The notes under the pieces are model-generated. The model was given only the letters and a program-made list of their open reading frames with translations. It was not told where the DNA came from and made no database searches. This document shows, piece by piece, positions 1-10,165 of a stretch of 64,000 nt of DNA. The position numbers and the translations under genes were made by a program. The stretch's first letter is position 1; every line of letters starts with the position of its first letter. The DNA is taken from contig CAWBFD010000004.1 of NCBI GenBank assembly GCA_963788115.1, positions 1,302,001 to 1,366,000 on the forward strand. The letters are read 5' to 3'. Origin of the DNA: CAWBFD01 sp963788115. Its GTDB lineage: Bacteria > Actinomycetota > Thermoleophilia > Solirubrobacterales > 70-9.

Positions 1-698
1 AGCGCGCGCAGCAGCACGTCGAGGCGCTTGATCGGCACGATTCGACCGACGTAGCTGAGGACGACGTCCTCATCGCCGAACCCCAGCTCCCCCCGAAGCT
101 TCCGGCCTGCCCCCGGATCGAGATCCGCGAACGGCTCGAGCTCGAGGCCCAGCGGGATCACTCGGAAGCGATCCCGGCTCGCGACTCCGAGCCGCACCAG
201 GTCGTCCACGGTCGCCTGGCTGACGCCGACGAGACAATCGCTGCGGCGTGCGAGCAGGGTCTCGAGCCTGCGGTAGACCCGGCTGCCCAGCGGACCGAAG
301 TACCCCTCGAGCACGTGCCCGTGGTAGGTGTGAACGATGACCGGGCGGGGGCGCACCGCGGCCAGCGCGGCGAGCCTCCCGACGAATCCCGCCTTGGCCA
401 TGTGGGTGTGGACCACGTGAGGGCGAAAGCGGCGGGCGATCGCCGCGATCCGCGCCAGGGCGGTCGCGTCGTGGTGGGGGCGGGGCGACTGGCCGAGGCT
501 GGACACGAACTCGGTCCGGGCGCCCTCGCGCTGAGCGAGGTCGGCCATCGATTCCTCGCCGGCAGCGAGCGAGCCGTGGACGAGGATCGTCTCGTACCGG
601 CTGGGATCCAACCGCCGCCCGCTCAGCAGGGCCGCCTGCTGGGCGGGCCCGCCCAGGTTCAGCCTGGTGATGACTCGGAGAATCCGGACGCGGCTCAG
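1..698 (-). CDS. GT4-family glycosyltransferase, 3' end outside window
   Basis: Reading the minus strand in the frame that follows the epimerase gives a typical GT4/GT-B N-terminal half. It begins VRILRVITRLNLGGPAQQ, then has HVVHTHMAKAGFVGR, VHTYHGHVLEGYF and VVLSYVGRIVPIKRLD, the start of the C-terminal Rossmann domain, where the window ends. GT4 enzymes transfer a sugar from a nucleotide donor to a lipid- or sugar-linked acceptor at the inner membrane. No ATG, GTG or TTG lies in frame between the upstream coding region and the first conserved residues. The best candidate start is CTG at 698, which overlaps the TGA of the epimerase gene as CTGA, the layout of translational coupling. The two epimerases and the Wzy-like gene suggest exopolysaccharide or glycan assembly. 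Acceptor and linkage are unknown. Confidence 0.85.
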   Translation of the reverse strand, partial: MSRVRILRVITRLNLGGPAQQAALLSGRRLDPSRYETILVHGSLAAGEESMADLAQREGARTEFVSSLGQSPRPHHDATALARIAAIARRFRPHVVHTHMAKAGFVGRLAALAAVRPRPVIVHTYHGHVLEGYFGPLGSRVYRRLETLLARRSDCLVGVSQATVDDLVRLGVASRDRFRVIPLGLELEPFADLDPGAGRKLRGELGFGDEDVVLSYVGRIVPIKRLDVLLRA

Positions 699-1720
699 GC
701 GGAGCGCTCCGGGGATCCGACCGGCGCCTGCCGATCGGGGGGCTCGCGCACCCGCGCGGCCGCATCCAGCTCGAAGGCGATCGCGTCGTCGATGGCGTCG
801 TCGATCGAGTGCCTCGGCTTCCAGCCGGTCAGGCGCTCCAGCTCGGTGCAGTCCGGCCGCCGGTCACCGAGCTCCTCGAAGCCCTCGCCGTACGCCTCCT
901 CATAGGGGACCAGGCACAGCTTCGAGCTCGAGCCGGTGCGCGCAATGACCCGTCGGGCGAGTTCGATGATCGCAACCGGCTCGGCCGCGCCGACGTTGTA
1001 GACGTTGCCGATCGCCGCATCGCTCTCGATCAGGGAGAGCAGGGCGTCGATCGCGTCGTCGACGTGAGTGAAGCAGCGCGTCTGGGCTCCGCTCCCGTAC
1101 ACCGTCAGGTCCTCGCCCGCCAGCGCCTGGCGCACGAACCGCGGAAGGACCATCCCGTAGCCGCTCGCCTGGCGCGAGCCGACGACGTTGAACAGCCGGG
1201 CAACCGTCATCTTCGCGCCGCGCTCGCGGGTGTACCCGTACGCGAGGGCCTCGCCGAGAGCCTTGGCGGTCCCGTACGACCAGCGCGAGATCGTGGGGGA
1301 GCCGACGATGCGGTCGTCCTGCTCCCGGATGGCGTGGCCTCCGCTCTTCCCGTAGACCTCCGAGGTCGACGTGAACAGCAGCCGGGTGCGATAGCGGGCG
1401 GCCGCCGCCATCACCGTGTCGGTGCCCCGCACCGTGCTGATCACGCTGTCGAGCGGCCGCTCGACGATCAGCTTCACGCCCACCGACGAGGCCAGGTGGA
1501 AGCAGGTGTCCGCGCCGGCCATGAGCTCGTCCACCGCGGCGGCGTCGTGGGTCGACTCGGTGACCAGCCGCGCCTGCCCGCCGGCGAGGAGCGCCTCCAC
1601 GTTGGCGCGACTGCCGGTGCTGAGGTCGTCGAGGATCGTCACCTCGTCACCTCGCGCGGCGAACCTGTCTGCGAGATGCGAGCCGATGAAGCCCGCTCCT
1701 CCGGTGATCAGATGCCGCAA
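695..1720 (-). CDS. NAD-dependent epimerase/dehydratase (extended SDR)
   Basis: This 341-residue protein has the extended-SDR Rossmann motif GGAGFIGSH at residues 7-15 and the catalytic YxxxK in SYGTAKALGEAL. The C-terminal part (YNVGAAEPVAIIELARRVI, then TGWKPRHSIDDAI) is the usual substrate-binding lobe. Family members interconvert or decarboxylate UDP- or dTDP-sugars in the cytoplasm. The insert and length resemble UDP-glucuronate decarboxylase or UDP-glucose 4-epimerase, but the exact sugar cannot be read from sequence. It is the middle gene of a minus-strand cluster. Its stop overlaps the putative CTG start of the glycosyltransferase, and 42 nt separate it from the next epimerase upstream. 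It probably supplies an activated sugar to that glycosyltransferase. Confidence 0.88.
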   Translation of the reverse strand: MRHLITGGAGFIGSHLADRFAARGDEVTILDDLSTGSRANVEALLAGGQARLVTESTHDAAAVDELMAGADTCFHLASSVGVKLIVERPLDSVISTVRGTDTVMAAAARYRTRLLFTSTSEVYGKSGGHAIREQDDRIVGSPTISRWSYGTAKALGEALAYGYTRERGAKMTVARLFNVVGSRQASGYGMVLPRFVRQALAGEDLTVYGSGAQTRCFTHVDDAIDALLSLIESDAAIGNVYNVGAAEPVAIIELARRVIARTGSSSKLCLVPYEEAYGEGFEELGDRRPDCTELERLTGWKPRHSIDDAIDDAIAFELDAAARVREPPDRQAPVGSPERSA

Positions 1721-1762
1721 GTCCCCCCTTCCCTGACGAGGTCGACCACAGGGGAGGTCAGG

Positions 1763-2707
<945 letters not shown>

Positions 2708-2717
2708 CGCGGCGACT

Positions 2718-4687
2718 CTACTCGGCGAGGATGTCGGCGCGAGGGTTCAGCTCCTGGGCGCGGCGACGTGCCTCGGCCGCCTCGCTTCGCTCCCCGCTCT
2801 TGGCCGCGATCCGGGACAACACGAACCAGGTCTGCCAGTTCGTCTCCTCGCGCTCCGTGGCCTCGCGCGCAGCCCGCAGCGCCGGGTCGAGCCGATCACG
2901 GCGCTCCAGCAGCAGCGCCTCCTGAAGCCGCGGGGACGCGGCGTACGGCTGCACCGAGGCCGCCGAGCGGGCATCGTCGAGCGCGTCGCTCCACCGTCCG
3001 TCCTCGGCCGCCTCGTAGCTCTGCTCGAGCTTGACCGCACCCCACAGAGGCTGGGCGATCGCGGCCAGGCCAAGGACCGAGAGCACGCAGATCCCGATCC
3101 GAGGCCCGTGGCGTCGCCACGGCGAGGCCCAGCCCGAACGCGCGGGCACGCCGGCCTCGGCGGGAGCGCCTGCCGCGCAGGCGATCGCCGCCAGGGTGAA
3201 GAAGACCACCGGTAGGACGGCCAGCTCCCACGTCCAGTCGACGAGCGCGCCGGCGACGAAGCCCGCGCAGCCGGCGGTTGCGGCCGCGAGTCCCACGCGC
3301 AGGTCGGGTGGCGCCCTGAGCGCCCGCCAAGCCCCGATCCCGAGGATCCCCGCGGAGAGGGCGCCGATCAGCAGCAGGCCGACGATCCCGAGCTCGGCGA
3401 GGGTCTCCAGATAGAGCGAATGAGCATCCCGCACGTAGGCGGCGTAGGAGCCGGCCCGCGTCCACCATAAGTCGAAGGTGCCGGGACCGATGCCCACCCA
3501 CGGGTCGGTGGCGTTGGCGTCGACCGCCGCCTCCCAGAAGTCGTAGCGCCCGCTGCCGCTGAAGTCGAGGATCTCGGTCCCGCGCGAGGCCTCCGCCGGA
3601 TTCGCCGAGGTTCGGCCCTTGAAGTCGTTCCATTCGTCCTCCACCCGGTTCGGCGCGCCGGCCGCGATCGCCGCGACGAGGAGCGACACCGATCGCTACC
3701 GCCGAGGCCACGGCTGCGCTCCGGACGGGGGACCCGAAGCCATCGCGGACGCCGGACGTGGCGAAGCCAGCCGCTGAGCGCGGCCTGTACGAGCCCGACG
3801 GCGGCGCAGACGAGCAGGGTGAGCGCCAGCATCTCGTGACCCTGTTGCTCGGCCTCCGAGGTTGGCAGCCCCCGGTCGAACGCCAGCCGCTGCTCGGTGG
3901 CGACGAAGAGAATCGCCGCCCCGCCAGCCGCAACCGCAAGGGTCGCGAGCTTCGGCAGCCGGTCCGGTGCCAGGATCAGGAGGACCGCGAGCGCGACCAC
4001 GGCCGCCGGCACGGAGAGGCTCGAGGTGGTGAGCCACAGCGTCAACGCCACCACCGGAATCGAAGCGGCGGCCAGCGCCTGGCCGACCACGCTCCGCGCC
4101 GTCGAGGCACCCGCGAGGGCCAGCGGGAGGCCGATCGCGGCGAAGGCCCCGAGCCCGCTCGGGTAGTTGAGCGGATAGGCGAGCCGGCTCTGGATCTGGA
4201 TCCCCTGGAGGTAGCGACCGGCTGTCTCCTCCGGGAACCATGCGGGCTGCATGCGCGAAAGCAGCGCGAGCCCGCACACCAGCACGACCCCGGCGGTAAC
4301 TCCGTGCAGAACGTGGCGCCAGCGGCCGGCCCCCTGGACCGCCAGCGCCAGGGTGAACACGCCGAGGTAGGTGCTCACGCGCGCAAGCTCGGTCGCGGTG
4401 CGCTCGTCACTCTCGGTCCAGGTCACCGACAGCGCCGTCCATGCGGCGAACGCAATTGCCACGAGCAGCATCAGCCGCGCGGCGCGCCCGCCCCCGGCCG
4501 CGGGGAGGAATGCGAGCGCCGTCCCGACCAGGACCGTCCACCAGACCGCGACCCCCACGGCCGAGCGTGCGATCGGGTCGAAGCCGCCGTTGCTGAGAGC
4601 GAGAAAGGCGACCAGGAGCAGCGGGACCAGCCAGGCAGCGACGTCCGCCGGGTCGGCACGCAACCACCGGCGGCCAGCCGCTCCCAT
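2718..4687 (-). pseudogene. O-antigen ligase / Wzy-like membrane protein, frame-broken
   Basis: Two long same-strand reading frames join into one polytopic membrane protein. The upstream part (from 4687) has about eight hydrophobic helices, among them WLVPLLLVAFLALSNGG and YPLNYPSGLGAFAAIGLPLA. The downstream part (to 2718) has the Wzy_C signature WVGIGPGTFDLWW followed by HSLYLETLAELGIVGLLLIG, then a TPR-like tail ending in NPRADILAE. The frames change twice between about 3685 and 3731. A short third frame (VRSAAVASAVAIGV) bridges them and would complete a transmembrane helix. One break lies at a run of five G (3727-3731). Intact, it would polymerise or ligate lipid-linked glycans at the outer face of the membrane. 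Either the gene is decayed or two base calls are wrong. Start 4687 was chosen because 4708 would overlap the divergent gene. Confidence 0.75.
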
Positions 4688-4693
4688 GGGTGG

Positions 4694-4699
4694 TACGCT
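4694..4699 (+). promoter_or_regulatory. -10 box (TACGCT) of a leaderless promoter
   Basis: TACGCT matches the TANNNT actinobacterial -10 consensus and ends 7 nt before the ATG of the LAxTG protein gene at 4707. Transcription would therefore begin at or next to the start codon. There is no Shine-Dalgarno sequence between box and start. Confidence 0.5.
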
Positions 4700-4706
4700 A
4701 ACGCCC

Positions 4707-4949
4707 ATGGCAAAGCGCCTTTCGGGCATTTGTCTGACGGTCGTCTTGACCCTCGGGATTCTGGCGACGCCGGCGGCTGCTCAAAGTTCCCAGGTTGCTG
4801 AGTACGTGCAGCCCGAGCCGACTCCGACGGGGTTCGAGCCCGCTCAGGCCGGGGAGCTGGCGTTCACCGGCCTGATGATCCTGCCCCTATTGATGCTCGG
4901 GGTGCTGCTCGTGCTCGGATCGCTGGCGCTTCGGCGGCGGCGCGGCTAG
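4707..4949 (+). CDS. small secreted protein with LAxTG sortase signal
   Basis: This 80-residue protein has a Sec signal peptide (residues 1-25, ending TPAAAQ), a mature segment of only about 25 Pro/Glu-rich residues, and a C-terminal wall-sorting signal. The sorting signal is LAFTG at 51-55, a hydrophobic helix at 56-74 and a tail of four Arg. LAxTG is the motif recognised by class E sortases of high-GC Gram-positive bacteria. The layout therefore predicts covalent attachment to peptidoglycan, with almost no folded domain to display. It is divergent from the polysaccharide cluster, and its start fits a leaderless promoter. No sortase is in the window. It could be a spacer or scaffold for a glycan. 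The function is unknown. Confidence 0.75.
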   Translation: MAKRLSGICLTVVLTLGILATPAAAQSSQVAEYVQPEPTPTGFEPAQAGELAFTGLMILPLLMLGVLLVLGSLALRRRRG

Positions 4950-4951
4950 TA

Positions 4952-6178
4952 CTACCCGCACTCGGCCAGGCGACGCTCCAGTAACCGCCGTTCCGCCGGG
5001 TTGGTCGCCAGCTCGAGCGCGCGCCCGAACGAGGCCGAGGCCTCGGCCGGGCGACCGAGCCGGCGCAGCAACTCGCCGCGGGACGAGTGCAGCAGGTGGT
5101 AGCGGTCGAGGCCCTCGATTCGCTCGAGCTCGGCGAGCCCCAGCTCCGGCCCATCGGCCATCGCCACCGCGACGGCGTGATTGAGCTCGATCACGGGGGA
5201 GCCGTCGATCGTGCGGAGGGCGTCGTAGAGGGAGACGATCCGCGTCCAGTCCGTGTCCTCGGCGCGGGGCGCTCCTGCGTGCTCTGCCGCGATCGCCGCC
5301 TGGAGCACGTACGGCCCTGCTACACCGCGGCGCCAGGCCCGGTCCAGCAGCGCCAGCCCGCCTTCGATTCGGGCTTGATCCCACAGTCCGCGGTCCTGGT
5401 CGGCGAGTAGCACCAGCTCGCCGTCCGAATCGAAGCGCGAGGCGCGGCGCGCATCATGCAGGGTCATCAGGGCCAGGAGGCCGAGCGCCTCCGGCTCGTC
5501 GGGCATCAGGGCCACCAGGATCCCGCCGAGGCGGATCGCCTCGGCGGCGAGGTCGCTCCGCGCGGGATCGTCGCCCGCGGTGGCGAGGTAGCCCTCGTTG
5601 AAGATCAGGTAGAGGGTCGCCAGGACCGCCGGTAGGCGCTCCGGCAGTCGGTGGTCCGGAGGCACCTCGAACGGGATCCGGGCGTCACGGATCTTTCGCT
5701 TCGCCCGGACCAGCCGCTGCTGCATCGCCTGCTCGGACGTGAGGAAGGCGCGGGCGATCTCCGGGGCCCGCAGGCCACCGAGCGTGCGCAGGGTGAGGCC
5801 CACTCGCGCCTCGGGGGCGAGCGCGGGATGGCAGCAGGTGAAGATCAGCCGCAGCCGGTCGTCTGGGATGGAGCTGTCCTCGACCTCGTCCTCCTCGTCA
5901 TCGGTGGGCACGAGCGCCTCCAATTCGCGCAACTTTTGTTGCAGACGCTGGGCGCGACGGAGCCGGTCGATCGCCCGGTTGCGCGCCGTGGTCGTGATCC
6001 ATGCCCCAGGGTTGCGGGGCACGCCCCGCGCCGGCCAGACCTCGAGCGCCACCACGAACGCGTCCTGAACCGCCTCCTCGGCGAGGTCGAAGTCGCCGAG
6101 CACGCGGATCAGCGTCGCGACCGCCCGCCCCGACTCCTCACGGAACAGGCGGTCGACGGCGCCTGCGGAAAGCCCTAC
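4952..6178 (-). CDS. ECF sigma factor of the YCII-associated type
   Basis: This is an RNA polymerase sigma factor of about 408 residues. Region 2 reads [17 protein letters not shown] with [16 protein letters not shown]. Region 4 reads [40 protein letters not shown] long alpha-helical C-terminal extension follows, as in the ECF group linked to YCII (DGPF) proteins (DUF6596 type), which replaces a classical anti-sigma factor. The upstream YCII gene overlaps it, as is typical for the group. The start is odd. Conserved sequence begins at [11 protein letters not shown], yet no ATG, GTG or TTG is in frame until 6508, deep inside the YCII gene. Either a non-standard start, a frameshifted fusion with YCII, or a small sequence error is involved. 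The boundary at 6178 is therefore approximate. Confidence 0.82.
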   Translation of the reverse strand, partial: VGLSAGAVDRLFREESGRAVATLIRVLGDFDLAEEAVQDAFVVALEVWPARGVPRNPGAWITTTARNRAIDRLRRAQRLQQKLRELEALVPTDDEEDEVEDSSIPDDRLRLIFTCCHPALAPEARVGLTLRTLGGLRAPEIARAFLTSEQAMQQRLVRAKRKIRDARIPFEVPPDHRLPERLPAVLATLYLIFNEGYLATAGDDPARSDLAAEAIRLGGILVALMPDEPEALGLLALMTLHDARRASRFDSDGELVLLADQDRGLWDQARIEGGLALLDRAWRRGVAGPYVLQAAIAAEHAGAPRAEDTDWTRIVSLYDALRTIDGSPVIELNHAVAVAMADGPELGLAELERIEGLDRYHLLHSSRGELLRRLGRPAEASASFGRALELATNPAERRLLERRLAECG

Positions 6179-6570
6179 GCGCGCGACTCGGCCTCCTGGG
6201 AGTGGACGGTGGACCCGGCGGCCTCGTAGTCCATCACCGGGCGGACCTCGACCGTCCCGCCGGGCAACGGGACCCTCTTCGCCCAGGCGAGGGCATCGTC
6301 GAGGTCGCTGCAATCGAGCAGGTAGTAGCCGCCGAGCTGCTCCTTGGTCTCGGCGAAGGGGCCGTCGGTGACGACCGGATCGCCGCTCTCCTTGATCTCG
6401 ACCGTCGTCGCCGTGGAACTGGGCTCGAGGCCCTCGCCTCCCACGTGGACCCCGGCCTCGATCGCCGCCGTCGTGTACGCGTCCCAGTGCCTCATGCTCT
6501 CCTGACATTGCTCGGGCGTCATCTCGGCGAAGCGGGACTCATCGCCCCAGAGGGTGAGCAGGTACTTCAT
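6175..6570 (-). CDS. YCII-related (DGPF domain) protein
   Basis: This 131-residue protein starts [14 protein letters not shown] and has the diagnostic [20 protein letters not shown] block of the YCII/DGPF family. These small dimeric ferredoxin-like-fold proteins are almost always paired with an ECF sigma factor such as the one that follows here. They are thought to modulate or be controlled by it, but no reaction is established for this branch. The ATG is preceded by AGGAGG in the minus-strand sense (complement of cctcct, 6576-6581). The last codons overlap the sigma-factor coding region, indicating co-translation. Confidence 0.88.
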   Translation of the reverse strand: MKYLLTLWGDESRFAEMTPEQCQESMRHWDAYTTAAIEAGVHVGGEGLEPSSTATTVEIKESGDPVVTDGPFAETKEQLGGYYLLDCSDLDDALAWAKRVPLPGGTVEVRPVMDYEAAGSTVHSQEAESRA

Positions 6571-6637
6571 CCGAACCTCCTGTGGTTGATGTCACCCTAA
6601 CGACGAACGCGATCGCCCCGGATCGACAGGACGCGGG

Positions 6638-7669
6638 CTACTCGCCGAGAAACTCCTCGAGCAGCCGATTGAACCGCACCGGGCGCTCGGCCATCGGAAC
6701 ATGGCCGCAGCGATCGAAGATCACCGTGCGCGAGTTGCGCAGGCGCAGGCCGAACTCATGCGCGTCCCGGGGCGGCACGATCCAGTCCTGGCACCCCCAG
6801 ACGATCAGGGTCGGGACCTCGACCTCCTCGAGCTGCTCGAGCACGTCGTAGCCGACCATCGCCCGTAGCGCGTGGATGAAGCCGGGGCGGTGGGCGCCAT
6901 TGTGAAAGAACTCGTACAAAAGCTCCGTTCGGATCTTCGACGGGTTGTAGAAAACCCCGTTGAAGTAGCGCTGGCGGAGCGTCGGCCGGCGCAGGCTGCG
7001 CTCGCCGACCCGCAGCCACAGCGGCGCGCTCGCCACCAGCGTCCGCCCGAGCGCCTCGACGGGAGCGCGGCGCATCGTGGTGGCCGAGACGCCGACGGCG
7101 GAGACCAGCACCAGCCGCTCGAACCGCTCGGGCTCCCGCCCGGCCGCCTCGGCGGAGACCAGGCCGCCCATCGAGTTGCCGATCACCACGCAGTCGCCGA
7201 TCCCGATTGCGGCGCAGAAGTCGTGGAGCAGCCGCCCGTAGCGCTCGACCGAGATCTCCCACGGCGGCAGCGGCGAGTGCCCGAAGCCGGGCAGGTCGAG
7301 GGCGACCACCCGGTGACGGGGTGCGAAGTGGGGCAGGTTCTCCAGCCAGTTCTGCCAGCAGCCCGCGAGCCCGTGGACGAACACCAGATCGAGGCCGTCC
7401 CCCGATCCGTAGTCGACGTAGTTGATTCGGGTGTGACCGGGGCTGCGTTCGGACGGAGATGGCCCGTAGCGCTCCGCGGGAGTGGGGAGGTCGACCGTGC
7501 GCAGGTGCTCCCGCCAGTCGATCCGCAGCCACTCGGGGTCGGGGTCGCCATACGGGTCCGGGCCGTCGGGCGGGCTCGGCTCGGGCCGCGGACCGAGCGC
7601 TGCCAGCGGCCACAGGCCCTCGAACCGACCGGTCCACGGCGGGCGCGGCTGCGTCTCCGTGGCGGCCAT
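6638..7669 (-). CDS. alpha/beta-fold hydrolase
   Basis: This 343-residue serine hydrolase has the oxyanion strand VFVHGLAGCWQNW (residues 97-109), the nucleophile elbow GNSMGG with Ser166, the acid in VWGCQDWIVPP and the catalytic His in DRCGHVP. The N-terminal 80 residues are Pro-rich and variable. It resembles haloalkane dehalogenase/epoxide hydrolase-like and carboxylesterase members of the superfamily. The substrate cannot be assigned. The ATG at 7669 is preceded by gagg and forms a TGATG motif with a TGA that would be the natural end of the MFS gene upstream if that gene were one base out of frame. Co-transcription with the exporter is therefore likely. Confidence 0.85.
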   Translation of the reverse strand: MAATETQPRPPWTGRFEGLWPLAALGPRPEPSPPDGPDPYGDPDPEWLRIDWREHLRTVDLPTPAERYGPSPSERSPGHTRINYVDYGSGDGLDLVFVHGLAGCWQNWLENLPHFAPRHRVVALDLPGFGHSPLPPWEISVERYGRLLHDFCAAIGIGDCVVIGNSMGGLVSAEAAGREPERFERLVLVSAVGVSATTMRRAPVEALGRTLVASAPLWLRVGERSLRRPTLRQRYFNGVFYNPSKIRTELLYEFFHNGAHRPGFIHALRAMVGYDVLEQLEEVEVPTLIVWGCQDWIVPPRDAHEFGLRLRNSRTVIFDRCGHVPMAERPVRFNRLLEEFLGE

Positions 7670-9233
7670 CAGCGGTCCTCGGCGGCTTCTCGAACCGGAA
7701 CGTCGGGCGCGGAGGCCCGCCGTCGCCGCTCTGCGTGCACTGCGCCTCCCGCGCCGGACGCAGTGGGGTACCGGCAACGGCGCAGGAATAGTCGGTCGCC
7801 GCGCGATCCGGGGTGTCCCCGCCGGCTGCCGGAACGGCCTCGAGGACCTCGCTCGAGATCGTCAGCCAGGCCACTATCCCGCCCAGCGCCGCGAGCGCAG
7901 CGCAGGCCACCATCGCCACGTGGAACCCGTCGGTCATGGCCGAGGGATCGTAGAAGCTGTCCCCGGTGAGGCCTGCGATCACGGGCAGGACGGCGACGGC
8001 CAGCAGGCCGGCGACGCGGGCCACGGCATTGTTGATCCCCGAGGCGATCCCGGAGTGGCGCGCGTCGGCGGCGGCCAGCACGGTTGCCGTCACCGGCGCC
8101 ACGACCAGGGTCAGGCCCAGCCCGAAGACGATCACCGCAGGTAGGACGCTCGATACGTAGCTGTCACCGGGCTCGATCCCCGTCATCATCAGCAGCCCGA
8201 CAGCGATCACGAGCGGCCCGGCCGTGAGCGGGATCCTGGCGCCGATCCGCTGCGCGAGCGCGCCCGAGCGGGCCGAGAGGACGAGCATCAGCGCGGTCAC
8301 CGGCAGCGAGGCGGCGCCGGCGGCGATCGGCGAGTAGCCGAGCGAGACCTGCAGGAAGGCGACGAACAGGAAGAAGAACCCGCCGAGCGCTGCGTACACG
8401 GCGAAGGTGACGAGGTTGGCCGCGCTGAACTGTCGCGAGGCGAAGATCTGCAGGGGCATCATCGGGTTGCCACTTCGGGCCTCAACGAGGAGAAAGAGCG
8501 CCAGGGCGATTACGCCCCCGATCCCGGCGAGCAGGATTACCGGCGCGGCACCCTTGCCGGGAGCCTCGATCAGCGCATACGTGGTCCCGCCGAGGCCGAG
8601 CGCGGCCAGGGTCGCTCCGGCGTAATCGAGTCGTCCGGTCGCGGTCGGATCGCGGGTCTCGGGGACGTGGCGGACGGCCATCGCCGCGACCGCGATGCCC
8701 AGCGGGACGTTGATGAGGAAGATCGCCCGCCACGAGACGGCTTCGACCAGATAGCCGCCCAGCAGCGGCCCGAGCGCCGTGGCCACGCCGCCGAGCCCGG
8801 ACCAGGCGCCGATTGCCCGCGCGCGGTCGGCGGGGCGGAAGCTCGACTCGAGCATCGCCAGGCTCCCGGGGGTAAGGAGGGCTCCGCCGATTCCCTGCAG
8901 GAGCCTGGCGGCGATCAGCATCTCGGCGGTCGGCGCGATCGCGCACAGCACCGAGGCCGCGGTGAACACCGCGATGCCGATGACGAAGACCCTTCGGCGC
9001 CCGTAGCGGTCGCCGAGCGATCCGCCCAGCAGGACGAGCGAGGCGAGCGTCAGCAGGTAGCCGTTCAGGATCCACTGCAGCGAGCTGGTCGATGCATCGA
9101 GGTCCCGGCCCAGGTCAGGCAGCGCGACGTTGACGACGGTGCCGTCGAGGAACACCATCGCCGATCCCAGGACCGCCACCGCAAGCACCCAGCGGCCGCC
9201 CGCACTACGGAAGGCCAGGCCCTCAGGGGGCAT
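7669..9233 (-). CDS. MFS drug exporter (DHA2/EmrB-QacA type), 3' end frame uncertain
   Basis: The protein starts PPEGLAFRSAGGRWVLAVAV and has family motif A (LGGSLGDRYGRRRVFV), the DGTVVNVALPDL first helix and motif C-like LSGLGG/ALGPLLGGYLV sequences. Fourteen or so hydrophobic segments fit the proton-coupled multidrug efflux DHA2 family of the inner membrane. The recognisable protein ends near YSCAVAGTPLRPAREAQ. After that the frame stays open through the next gene as far as 6756, giving an implausible 825-residue product. One-base slippage near 7715-7745 would instead end the protein at TGA 7669-7671, overlapping the hydrolase ATG. I give that as the end. A frameshift or base-call error is inferred. 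Confidence 0.8.
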
Positions 9234-9433
9234 CGGGCACTGATGATGGAGTGGGCTGTCTCACGTTGTTCAGCTCGGCGAGCCGAGCCCCGGGCGGCGT
9301 TTTTGCCAGCGATCCGTGCGGTCGTCGCCAGTTATAGACGTCGAGCCGGCTCGAGAGGCCGCACGGTGGGCACGCGGCGTCCCGACGCCGCGGACGGATC
9401 GACCTCCCAGGTCGCGGGCGGGGGGCCGACCAC

Positions 9434-9853
9434 CTAGAACGGCCGGTCGAGCGCGAGGCGAAACTCGCGGAACTGCCAGCGCCCGGCTTCGAGCACCACC
9501 TCGGTTCGGAACACTCCGGTCGACTGGACGCTGAGCTCGCCGTCCGCAGTCACCAGGAGCGTCAGGGTGGCGGTCACCACCGCGTCCTCCTCGCTCTCGC
9601 TCTGGTAGCGGAGGTTCGTCACCACGTGACGGCGCTGATCGTCCTGCCCCTCGGACGTGCTGCTTATGAAGTCGACCACCTCCGCCCCCGGCGCGATCGG
9701 GCCGACGGTGTCGGCTCCCATGAGTTCGAGCGTGAGGGACGCGTCCTCGTGGAATACCTGCCGGAGCAGGTCCCAGTCCTTGGCGTCGAGCGCCCACGCG
9801 TACTCGGAGAACAGGTCGGCTATCGCCTGCCGGTCAGCCATCTCCTTTGCCAT
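9434..9853 (-). CDS. SnoaL-like / NTF2-fold protein
   Basis: This 139-residue protein starts MAKEMADRQAIADLFSEYAW and has the cone-shaped alpha+beta NTF2 fold pattern: N-terminal helix pair, DWDLLRQVFHEDASL, then a curved sheet ending FREFRLALDRPF. Family members are cyclases, isomerases, dehydratases or ligand-binding proteins, and the reaction is not assignable here. A good Shine-Dalgarno (ggaaggag) precedes the ATG. The first 35 bases of this gene and its ribosome-binding site reappear as a degenerate copy at 11253-11325, and again in part at 12720-12753. The gene therefore lies beside its own debris. Confidence 0.82.
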   Translation of the reverse strand: MAKEMADRQAIADLFSEYAWALDAKDWDLLRQVFHEDASLTLELMGADTVGPIAPGAEVVDFISSTSEGQDDQRRHVVTNLRYQSESEEDAVVTATLTLLVTADGELSVQSTGVFRTEVVLEAGRWQFREFRLALDRPF

Positions 9854-10024
9854 TTCGCTTCTCCTTCCCCGCTTGTAGTTGCATTGGTTGAGACACCGGC
9901 CGCGACCAGATCGGAACGCCCTAGTCTTGCCGGCGAGGGTTGGCCCAGTGGCGGCGGTTGCAGCGGGCGCACGACGGCCGCACGTTCGCGAATCGAGACG
10001 GGGCGGCGGAGCCGCTCTAGCCGC

Positions 10025-10066
10025 CTACTTCCGCAGCCCGGCGGCTTCGAGGGCCTGTCGGTGGGA
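10025..10066 (-). pseudogene. relic of a SnoaL-family 3' end
   Basis: The minus strand here encodes SHRQALEAAGLRK and a stop, matching the C-terminus (ALEAAGLRE-stop) of the intact SnoaL-like genes ending at 48317 and 49157. Upstream sequence has no matching body, so only the gene end survives. The bases on the stop-codon side (9992-10022, with an rGCGGC-type hairpin) are also shared with the relic at 30231-30266. Confidence 0.55.
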
Positions 10067-10077
10067 CGGGGCTAACG

Positions 10078-10101
10078 TCCCTCGGCTACCTACAGGCGAC
10101 G
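10078..10101. repeat. 24-bp direct repeat, copy 1 (relic of beta-helix gene end)
   Basis: These 24 bases are identical to 12768-12791, which form the last codons (VACR-stop) of the beta-helix gene on the minus strand. Copy 1 has no gene body attached, so it is best read as a leftover 3' end of a paralogue. The pair flanks a 2.7-kb block but shows no transposase or inverted ends. Confidence 0.6.
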
Positions 10102-10165
10102 GAGTAGCCTGAGGTCCCCCGCGCATCCGAATCCCGCCTACTCTGGGCTGCGTGAGAGGGCTCAA

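Noticed and set aside
70..765. Arg-rich 231-residue reading frame on the minus strand at the left end
   Set aside because: It is an off-frame shadow of the epimerase and glycosyltransferase genes, and its Arg/Pro/Ala composition is typical of GC-rich shadow frames.
6756..7668. C-terminal extension of the MFS protein over the hydrolase gene
   Set aside because: Arg/Ala/Pro-rich shadow sequence on the same strand as a well-supported hydrolase. A frameshift before it is more likely.
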